The notes under the pieces were generated by a model that was given only the letters and a program-made list of their open reading frames with translations, was not told where the DNA came from and searched no databases. Positions 5,995 through 11,845 of a stretch of 11,845 nucleotides of DNA are shown in pieces. Each line of letters opens with the position of its first letter. The first letter of the stretch is position 1. Position numbers and translations under genes: made by a program. The stretch is from Campylobacter sp. GTDB taxonomy: Bacteria > Campylobacterota > Campylobacteria > Campylobacterales > Campylobacteraceae. Location: assembly GCA_017506845.1 (NCBI GenBank), contig JAFVMP010000101.1:1-11845 (forward strand), in the 5' to 3' direction.

Positions 5995-6245
5995 CACCAT
6001 TGCCACTCTTTGTCATCAGTATCGATAGTGTTAAAATCATCTTGAATATCTTGCATATTATCCTTACTGGCTACTAATCGAAGCTTTGGAGTATCCCACG
6101 ATGAAATATCTTGCGTAACTGGTTTTAGTAATAACCCATTAGGGAGTATTTCAAACTCGACTTTATCAAATTTAAAATACTCTATAATTTGTTTTGGTAT
6201 TCTAATACCCCTTGATGAACCTATTTGTATTATATTTGTTGTCAT
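5994..6245 (-). CDS. mazE: AbrB/MazE-family antitoxin
   Basis: The protein has 83 residues. The N-terminal swapped-hairpin AbrB domain reads IIQIGSSRGIRIPKQIIEYF (5-24), followed by VEFEILPNGLLLKPV, which binds DNA as a dimer. The acidic, poorly structured C-terminus (DDFNTIDTDDKEWQW) is the part that wraps around MazF in known complexes. The start at ATG 6245 is chosen because AAGGTGG (6257-6251) sits at SD distance; a GTG at 6254 lies inside that SD. It precedes mazF with a one-base overlap and probably autorepresses through the palindrome at 6258-6280. Confidence 0.88.
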   Translation of the reverse strand: MTTNIIQIGSSRGIRIPKQIIEYFKFDKVEFEILPNGLLLKPVTQDISSWDTPKLRLVASKDNMQDIQDDFNTIDTDDKEWQW

Positions 6246-6257
6246 ATTTGCCACCTT

Positions 6258-6280
6258 TTATAATTATAAAATAATTATAA
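6258..6280. promoter_or_regulatory. Palindromic operator candidate of mazEF, overlapping its promoter
   Basis: TTATAATTAT (6258-6267) and ATAATTATAA (6271-6280) form a perfect 10-bp inverted repeat with a 3-base spacer. It contains TATAAT-like -10 boxes on the minus strand and ends immediately before the mazE SD. AbrB-fold antitoxins bind such palindromes to repress their own operon. Confidence 0.6.
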
Positions 6281-6309
6281 TTACCAAAGACTTAAAATCG
6301 TATAAAATA

Positions 6310-6335
6310 TATGGTCTCACATTATAGAGACCATA
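6310..6335 (-). terminator. Terminator after the helicase gene
   Basis: A perfect 9-bp stem, TATGGTCTC with GAGACCATA, encloses an 8-base loop. On the minus strand it lies 5 bases after the helicase stop codon and is followed by TATTTTATAC. It separates the helicase transcript from mazEF, which has its own promoter. Confidence 0.6.
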
Positions 6336-6340
6336 AAGAG

Positions 6341-8809
6341 TTATAGCTCTCTACTGCTAAATTTTGTATTTTGCTCAACTGTTTTTGTATTACGAACTTC
6401 TTGTTTGGTGAGAATATCTACATCAATCAATGCATCGTTTTTTGTTATCTCTGTTGGCAATTTACCATTATGCATATTTTCAATTTGTTTATATAACTCT
6501 TTTATTCCAGCACCAAGCATTTCTATAGAATTTTCTCCTAGCTTTGCTAAAGGCGCATAGGCTTTTGGTTTATACTCTTTTAATAGTTCAAGGGCAGTAT
6601 TTCCAGATTTGAAATTTTTAAAAGTATCTTCTATATAGCGAAAATCAGCTTTAAATGAAGTTCGTATTTCTTCTAGATCTTCTTTGCTCAATATTTTCTC
6701 GCAACTATCTTTTTCTAAAGCTTCTATTTCAACCTGAGTTTTAATGCTATTAATTTTCCATTTTTCTTTATTTTTTTCTATATTAGCAATAAATTCATTT
6801 AGACTATTTCTAAGTTGAGAAAAGCTAAGCGCATTAGCAGATTTTTCTCCAAGCTTTTTACTAAATTCATAAGGCTGCTCAAATTCGGTATTAAATTTCT
6901 CGCTTTTTACATTATATATGTAAGCATTATTCTCATATATAAGAGTTAATGAAAAATCTCTATATCTTAGTATTTCAATCTCTTTGCCTTGACATTCATT
7001 TTTTGCTTGTCTATTTAGCTCTTCAATCATACGAGATCTTTCTTCGTAGTTAGGATCTTTCTTATCATCTAAATTTATTGATAAGCCTTTAAAAGAATAA
7101 TCTTTTATATTATTGATATCTACAGTGTTTATAACTACTATATTTGATTTGCTAATATTTGATAAATCTATTTTTTCAAATTTGTCAAATATAGCATTAG
7201 ATAGTTTTAATTGGCTTTCTAGATCATTTATTTGCATTTTTTGCCTAAAAAGATTTGTATGGTAATTGTCTATGAAAGTTTCTACCGACTTATTATACTT
7301 TTTATATAATGCATATGTAATCATAAATGGATTACCAGTGGCTTGAGCTTTCATCATATCTGAACTAAGCTCTAAATCTGAAAACGCATCAGTTAAAGTT
7401 CTAGAGCTTGCATTCATACCTTGCGTAAATTCTCTAGCAGTTTTGGCTTTCACATTGTTTGCTTGCCACATTAGAGAATCAATCGTACGCTCTGTTCCAT
7501 ATCTATATATTTTTATTTTAAATTTTTTGTCTTTTTCAAAAAATTCATTACCAGTTCTAATAAACCTACCTTCGGCTTGTTGTATATCACTAGGTCTCCA
7601 CGGACAAGTAACCTCGTGCATTGCTACACCCTTTTGTTGAACATTTACACCAGTTCCCATTTTTGCATAAGTTCCTAATAATATACGAATATTTCCTTGA
7701 TTCATATTATCAAAAATTTTTTGTTTTTCAGAAGGAGTTGTAGCGTCGTGTATAAAGGCTATTTCTTCAGGTTTAATACCGTGATCAACTAATTTTTTGT
7801 ATATATCAGCATATAAATCTATTTTTTGATTAGTAGTTCCATCTGACAACTCTGCAACTGATATACCAGTAGTTTCATTTAGTTCAGAAAATTCTACTGA
7901 TATACCGTTGACAAATGGCTTATAGTAAGTATCACTGATTTCATCATAGTATGCTTCAATAATATTTATTTCCGCATCTTCGCTTTTTTGAACTTTTAAC
8001 TTCTGTTTGACATATCCTAGCTCTTTAGCTAATATTTTTGTTTGCTCTTCTATATCAGAATCTGATAATTTTTCAGTAGCATTATTTAATATATTATATG
8101 ATTTAGTTTGCGGAACTCCATAATCTAAAAATACTAGTTGAGTACCTTTAATGTCATTAGTATCATTATAAATATCAACTAAATTTTTTACAACTGCATT
8201 TATTTTGGTTACAGGTTCATCAGGGAAGTTTGGATTTATTAATCTAGGGTCTGTAGAATTCTTACGCCCTAAAGTATATTGTTTTAATAACTCAGAACCT
8301 ATCACTTTGCTTTCTAAAGCATTAGAAATATCTTCTGATATTTTTAATTGTTCTTGCGTTGGAGGGACTATAACTGGTATATAATCAATATCAGGAACAA
8401 ACTTTTCCTTGGTCATTTTAGCTATATCTTCATTGCTGACATTATCGAATACAGTTTTAGCCATATTTCCTAATTCAATTAAATTCATATAACCTTTATT
8501 TCTAACAACTTCAATAAACCCCATTCCTGATGGATCTAGCTCAAATCCAGCTTCAATGTTGCCATAGATTTGCATAAAACTATCTAGGCTTTGTATATTT
8601 GATTCTTGTAAGACTTTAGGAGTCATTATACGCATTATATTATATAATTCATATGGAGCATTTGCTATTGGAGTTCCACTAAGCATTATTAATTTAACAT
8701 CCGAATCTTCCTTATTAAATACATAGCTAGCTTCTAATAATGCATTACCTAAGCGTGATCCTTGCGAATTTTTTATACCTCTAACTTGCAAACTAGTAAA
8801 TGTTGACAT
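6341..8809 (-). pseudogene. SNF2/DarB-like mega-helicase, C-terminal part (separated from the N-terminal part by one in-frame stop)
   Basis: These 822 codons continue the frame of the N-terminal part (8822-9859) after TAA and four codons. Visible SF2 motifs, numbered from ATG 8809: LSGTPIANAPYELYNIMR as motif III (43-60), GTGVNVQ as motif V (385-391), and QQAEGRFIRTGN as motif VI with the arginine finger (410-421). The remaining 400 residues are mostly charged helices. Such helicases are found on conjugative elements and large phages (DarB type), often fused to an N-6 adenine methylase, and act on incoming or transferring DNA. This half lacks Walker A and cannot hydrolyse ATP alone. AAGAAG eight bases before ATG 8809 could allow restart, giving two polypeptides, but decay is simpler. 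Confidence 0.75.
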
Positions 8810-8821
8810 ATTTTTAGCTTC

Positions 8822-9859
8822 TTAAAATTCATCGAAAACAACACAACCAACTCCTAATTTATCAATTGTAAGTTTAGTTTTAAGAGTTTTATCATTTAGT
8901 TGCTCTTTCATAATATCAATAATTTCTTTATTATATTTATCTTGAAGAGCAACGAGGCTTTTGGGCGGTCTTTTTTTACCTTTAGTTTGTTGTATAAAGT
9001 TGCCAATATCTGTAAGCGCAATTATTTTATCTTGCAAAATTTCTATTTTTGCTTCTGTTGGTATGCTTATTGCTGCGAATTGATTATGTGTTACTAAAAC
9101 AATATCTCCATCAAAATCTGCTATAGTTCTTAAAAAATTACTTGGGTCTTTTTGATCAAAATCAATCAAGGTGCTACTTAAAACTTTTGCGCTTGGATAT
9201 GTTTTATATATCTCAGCAAGCCAAGCAGTTTGAGTTTCAGGTTTTACTGCAATAAGCGTTTTGCCTTTAATGGTGCCTAATTGTTTACCTTCCATAGCAG
9301 TTGCAATAGCAGTCATTGTTTTTCCAGCTCCGACTTGATGATTTAAAAAAGTATTTTTTTCCATTAAGCATCTTAAAACTGCATTTTGTTGATGTGGTCT
9401 TAATTGGACTTGAGAATTAATATTTAAGATACTTCCGTCATAATGTGGTTCTTTATAATTCATATATAATTTTGTATATTTTTCATATATTTCACTTCTT
9501 AGTTCAGGATTTTTATTTAAAAATTTTTCCCAAGCATCTTTAAATTTATATTCTAAATTTTTGCAAGTATTAGTTGCTTCAACATCTATTTTACCTTCTT
9601 TTACGACTTTAGTGTTTTTTGTATTCATCATATTTTCTATAATTTTTAGTTCATTAATTGTTGAAGTTACCTGTCTAATTCTATAATCATTGCTTATTAG
9701 ATTCCAGCCAAAACCGATCGAACTTCCAGTTGCTTTGTTATGGTTTTTAATTTTTATGTCAGAATCTTGACCTAAATTCAGAGTTTCTTGTATAAATTTT
9801 TTATAAATATATTCAGGAACGAAGTTTGCCCCAAGATTTATAGATATTGAATCTTCCAA
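8822..9859 (-). pseudogene. SNF2/DarB-like mega-helicase, N-terminal ATPase part, truncated at its 5' side
   Basis: The 345 codons hold the first RecA-like lobe: LRPHQQNAVLRCL (Q-motif region, 153-165), HQVGAGKT (Walker A, 174-181), TLIAVKPET (motif Ia), VLVTHNQF, and VVFDEF at the end, which is the DEAx box. The next codon is TAA (8824-8822), where relatives continue with a segment like QEAKN. The following four codons here read EAKN, so a single change (for example CAA to TAA) broke the gene. The putative start at 9859 is only TTG without a good SD. Codons back to the in-frame TAA at 9886-9884 read VQPKPLGLEDSI, which still resembles the family. The true N-terminus, and any methylase part, is therefore missing. 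Confidence 0.75.
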
Positions 9860-9926
9860 TCCAAGTGGCTTAGGTTGTACTTCTTATATAATTTTATATT
9901 TAAATAATTATAAAGCATTAAAAGTA

Positions 9927-9949
9927 TATAATATAAAAAACTAATAAGG
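9927..9949 (+). promoter_or_regulatory. Promoter -10 box and SD of the doc operon
   Basis: TATAAT at 9927-9932 has no clear -35. TAAGGA (9944-9949) lies seven bases before ATG 9957. The sites sit in the short gap between the helicase remnant and the antitoxin gene. Confidence 0.55.
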
Positions 9950-9956
9950 ATATAAA

Positions 9957-10118
9957 ATGAATAATGTGAATAATACCCAAAAAAATGTTGAGAAAAAAAA
10001 TAAAGAAACATCTCGTATGATTACTCGTGAAGAATTTGAAAAAACTAGACAATATGGATTAGAAAAACTAAAAGATCCAGAAATTAGAGCTGTATTTATG
10101 CGTTTAAAAGACAAATAA
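9957..10118 (+). CDS. Putative 53-aa antitoxin of the Doc-type toxin
   Basis: This 53-residue ORF has a good SD (TAAGGA) and promoter box. Residues 1-20 are rich in Asn and Lys. Residues 22-53 read ITREEFEKTRQYGLEKL then KDPEIRAVFMRLKDK, a likely pair of amphipathic helices. Its stop overlaps the start of the Doc-type toxin by one base (TAATG), the position and coupling expected for the antitoxin. The sequence is not a recognisable Phd: the N-terminal DNA-binding strand pattern of Phd is absent and only a C-terminal toxin-wrapping helix could be present. The antitoxin role is inferred from position alone. Confidence 0.6.
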   Translation: MNNVNNTQKNVEKKNKETSRMITREEFEKTRQYGLEKLKDPEIRAVFMRLKDK

Positions 10119-10522
10119 TGAATTATTTTGATTTACAATGTGCTATTAGTTTTCACGATGATATAATTAGTGAAATAGGTGGTTTAGAAGGATACAATAA
10201 AACTCAAATAGGATACCTAGATTCAGCATTAGAGCAGATACAAAATGATGATTATTATTCAACTTTTTTTGATAAAATGATTCATATAATTTTTTCTTGT
10301 GTAAAATTTCATCCTTTTTTAGATGGTAACAAAAGAACTGCAATTTATCTTGGTTGTCATTTTGCAAAAATAAATGGCTTAGATTGTCCAAATCAATATT
10401 ATACTGAAATGGAAAATGTAGTTGTTAAGATTGCCGAAAATTCCATATCAAAAGATGATTTAAAAGATATTCTTTTTATAATTTTCGCTGAAAAATCTCC
10501 TAAACAAAGAAATAGACAATGA
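10118..10522 (+). CDS. doc: Death-on-curing (Doc) family Fic-fold toxin
   Basis: The protein has 134 residues, the usual length of Doc. The N-terminal helix SFHDDIISEIGGLEGYNK (11-28) and the segment around YYSTFFDKMIHIIFSCVKF match the family. The catalytic signature is HPFLDGNKRTA (65-75). It keeps the His, unlike the other Fic gene in this window, and has the Doc-type Lys in place of the second Gly. Phage P1 Doc phosphorylates EF-Tu with ATP and halts translation; the same activity is expected here but not shown. It is preceded and overlapped by a small putative antitoxin gene. Its last four bases (ATGA) are the start of the IS607 tnpA, so the final residues (about KSPKQRNRQ) may come from the inserted element. 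Confidence 0.85.
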   Translation: MNYFDLQCAISFHDDIISEIGGLEGYNKTQIGYLDSALEQIQNDDYYSTFFDKMIHIIFSCVKFHPFLDGNKRTAIYLGCHFAKINGLDCPNQYYTEMENVVVKIAENSISKDDLKDILFIIFAEKSPKQRNRQ

Positions 10523-11154
10523 AATCAAACGAAGTCTTAAAATTATTAAAAATATCTCGTGTTACTCTTTGCAAATATGTTAAAAATGGAAAAATAAGAG
10601 TAGAAAAAGAACCAAACGGATACTACAAATACAACGATGAAGATGTCTATAAAATACTTGGTAAAGGCGATGATGGTAGATTAAATGTAATCTACGCAAG
10701 AGTAAGCACAGCTAAACAAAAACAAGATTTAGAAAATCAAATTGCTAATAACATTGCTTATCTAAATTCACAAGGAATTAAAGTAGATAAAATTTATAGC
10801 GATATAAAAAGCGGTATGAGCCTTGATAGAAAAGGTTTTATGGAACTTTTAAGTGATGTTATGGATTATAAAATAAAATCAGTCTATATTTCATATAAAG
10901 ATAGATTAGCAAGGTTAAGCTATGAGCTAGTTACTAAGTTATTTAATGACTATGGAACTACGATAGAAATAATAAATAATTGTGAAAGCAAAAGTTTAGA
11001 GCAAGAGCTATTTGAAGATATTATGCAAACTATACACTCTTTTTCTATGAAAATGTATTCTAAACGAAGAATAGCTAAAAAGCTAATGGTAGAAAGTAAA
11101 ATAAGCCAAGAAAAAATTGAAACTTTACTAGGCAAAGAAAATGAAGCAGAATAA
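10519..11154 (+). CDS. tnpA: IS607-family serine recombinase (transposase TnpA)
   Basis: This 211-aa protein has full length for the family. Residues 1-47 form a MerR-like HTH (EVLKLLKISRVTLCKYVKNG, then YYKYNDEDVYKIL). Residues 56-185 form a resolvase/invertase-type catalytic domain. YARVST (59-64) carries the nucleophilic Ser63 with the neighbouring Arg61; KDRLARLSYEL (127-137) supplies further active-site arginines. IS607 TnpA excises and inserts the element as a circle with little target specificity. It looks intact. It overlaps the doc stop at its start (ATGA) and tnpB by 14 bases at its end, so it may be expressed from the doc operon. Confidence 0.92.
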   Translation: MKSNEVLKLLKISRVTLCKYVKNGKIRVEKEPNGYYKYNDEDVYKILGKGDDGRLNVIYARVSTAKQKQDLENQIANNIAYLNSQGIKVDKIYSDIKSGMSLDRKGFMELLSDVMDYKIKSVYISYKDRLARLSYELVTKLFNDYGTTIEIINNCESKSLEQELFEDIMQTIHSFSMKMYSKRRIAKKLMVESKISQEKIETLLGKENEAE

Positions 11155-11511
11155 AGTGCAGTTAGTGGAAAGACATATAATCAGACCTAATGATAAAAGA
11201 TTTGCTAAAATAAAAGATTTTTGTCATTTAAGTAAAAATCTTTATAATTATGCTAATTTCATATTAAGGCAAGAATTTATTGCTAATAAATCAATTCCAA
11301 AGGAATATGATTTAAGCAAAACTCTTGCTAACGATAATCAAATAGATTATAGAGCTTTACCAGCTCAAACCGCACAGCAAACTATAAAACTCTTAATGCT
11401 GACATAAATGGAGCCATAGGTATAGCAAGAAAAGTATTCTCTAACGCAGTGCAAACTCTAAGAGATAGCAAAACAGCGTTCTTTCCAGTAAAAATATCAA
11501 TCAACTTTTAA
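11141..11511 (+). pseudogene. tnpB: TnpB (RNA-guided nuclease of IS607) with large internal deletion
   Basis: The first about 84 codons (11141 to about 11394) are a clear TnpB N-terminus, including VQLVERHIIRPNDKRF, LSKNLYNYANFILRQEF and YRALPAQTAQQTIKLL. The frame then ends at TAA 11405. In another frame, from about 11395, the C-terminus appears: NADINGAIGIARKVF to PVKISINF, stop 11509-11511. Its Asp belongs to the third RuvC acidic motif. Some 280 residues or more between the two (most of the nuclease, both other RuvC motifs and the zinc finger) are deleted with a frame change at the joint, judged against a usual length near 400. The product cannot be a nuclease. Confidence 0.85.
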
Positions 11512-11522
11512 AGCTGATTGAT
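11496..11522 (+). other. Stem-loop across the tnpB stop, candidate 3' part of the omega RNA
   Basis: ATCAATCA (11496-11503) pairs perfectly with TGATTGAT (11515-11522) around an 11-base loop that includes the tnpB stop codon. In IS607/IS605 elements the guide (omega) RNA overlaps the 3' end of tnpB and ends at the element's right end. This stem fits that place, so the right end of the element should lie shortly after 11522. It could equally be a transcription terminator, though no long T-run follows. Confidence 0.4.
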
Positions 11523-11628
11523 GGAATTTACAAAAGAAAACTATTTAAATTTTAATATAAAATTATATTGATTTTATGGTTTTTTGAGCGTAGAATTCCT
11601 AAGATAATTAAAATTAAAAGGCAAGAAA

Positions 11629-11724
11629 ATGTATAAATGGAAAGATGGCTATCCGCCACATCCATCACGTAAAAGCAAAACAATTAAAATAATTGATTTT
11701 AAAATAAAATATAAGAGGTCTTAA
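11629..11724 (+). CDS. 31-aa ORF coupled to the phosphatase gene
   Basis: The ORF begins MYKWKDGYPPHPSRKSK and is strongly basic, with a Trp-Lys-Asp-Gly-Tyr-Pro-Pro start and no hydrophobic segment. AAAAGG lies eight bases upstream. Its stop overlaps the phosphatase ATG by one base (TAATG), so it may be a real small protein or a leader that couples translation. No family is recognised. Confidence 0.45.
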   Translation: MYKWKDGYPPHPSRKSKTIKIIDFKIKYKRS

Positions 11725-11845
11725 TGGTTAAATCAATTTTATTTGTATGTCTTGGCAATATTTGTCGCTCGCCATTAGCAGAAGGAATCGCAAAAAAGAT
11801 AGCTAAAGAGCGTGGTTTAAATATTTTAATAGATTCAGCTGGAAC
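11724..11845 (+). CDS. Low-molecular-weight protein tyrosine phosphatase, N-terminal part (runs off window)
   Basis: Forty codons are visible. VCLGNICRSPLAEG (residues 8-21) contains the phosphatase loop C(X)5R-S, with the nucleophilic Cys and the phosphate-binding Arg, at the N-terminal position diagnostic of the low-molecular-weight family. DSAG, near the end of the visible part, is the expected second conserved strand. These cytoplasmic enzymes remove phosphate from tyrosine residues; related proteins also act as arsenate reductases or phosphoarginine phosphatases. The gene is intact as far as seen and probably marks the chromosomal side of the island. Confidence 0.9.
   Translation, partial: MVKSILFVCLGNICRSPLAEGIAKKIAKERGLNILIDSAG

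Larger units (their letters stand above)
10500..11530 (+). mobile_element. IS607-family insertion sequence (ends approximate)
   Basis: The element holds tnpA, the gutted tnpB and the terminal stem-loop, about 1 kb against roughly 2 kb for a complete member. IS607 elements have no terminal inverted repeats and make no target duplication, so the exact ends cannot be read. The left end must lie near or inside the 3' end of doc, because tnpA begins four bases before the doc stop. The deletion took tnpB but left tnpA intact. Confidence 0.7.

Noticed and set aside
8800-8830. Programmed frameshift between the two helicase ORFs
   Set aside because: Both parts are in the same frame, so no frameshift is needed; only a stop codon separates them. 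No obvious readthrough signal was seen.
10167-10391. 74-codon minus-strand ORF inside doc
   Set aside because: Antisense shadow of a gene with an intact HPFxDGNKRTA motif.
1-11845. CRISPR arrays, tRNA or rRNA genes
   Set aside because: No regularly spaced repeats and no tRNA- or rRNA-like sequence were noticed on either strand when reading; a dedicated scan was not possible.

Overview
The window is a mosaic. From about position 1000 rightward it is strongly AT-rich. Its gene families and codon use (AAA, AAT, ATA, TTA dominate) suggest an epsilonproteobacterium, most likely a Campylobacter; this is inferred from family and codon impressions, with no search behind it. Positions 1 to about 1000 look different: a MATE efflux gene with roughly balanced base composition (30 of 60 bases are G or C at 361-420) and a spacer of ATAATTCATAATTCATAAT-type inverted repeats, which resembles Bacteroidales (Prevotella-like) DNA. 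The left part is therefore either a transferred segment or an assembly join.

Layout. (1) 1-820: C-terminal part of a MATE transporter, then a terminator and large inverted repeats. (2) 976-1342, minus: a VbhA-type antitoxin with a near-consensus promoter, overlapping a 44-codon ORF that runs into the foreign spacer, so its partner toxin seems to be lost. (3) 1428-1807: no clear gene, only a small unrecognised ORF and gene debris. (4) 1836-2582: a Fic protein with an inhibitory motif but Gln in place of the catalytic His. (5) 2608-5641: a phage- or satellite-like control module. An XRE repressor with an S24-like tail and a RelA/SpoT-type nucleotide synthetase form a leftward operon. A divergent excisionase-like HTH protein and a RepA/RecA-fold ATPase form a rightward one. 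A 171-bp shared control region lies between them. (6) 5680-6245, minus: a MazEF toxin-antitoxin pair with a palindromic operator candidate. (7) 6341-9886, minus: a large SNF2/DarB-like helicase, truncated at its 5' side and interrupted by one in-frame TAA just after its DEAx-box. (8) 9957-10522: a 53-aa putative antitoxin and a Doc-family toxin joined by TAATG. (9) 10519-11522: an IS607-family element with an intact serine recombinase TnpA and a TnpB gutted by an internal deletion. (10) 11629-11845: a 31-codon ORF coupled to the start of a low-molecular-weight protein tyrosine phosphatase, probably the return to ordinary chromosome.

Taken together this is a decaying accessory island. Up to five toxin or toxin-like modules (VbhA remnant, Fic, alarmone synthetase, MazEF, Doc) surround a repressor/excisionase/replication-ATPase core and the wreck of a conjugative-element-type helicase. 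No integrase, relaxase, tRNA, rRNA or CRISPR array is visible. The most interesting unit is the pairing of a repressor, whose S24 domain seems to lack its catalytic dyad, with a RelA/SpoT-type synthetase three bases downstream. It could be a toxin-antitoxin or anti-phage device wired to the element's lysogeny switch.
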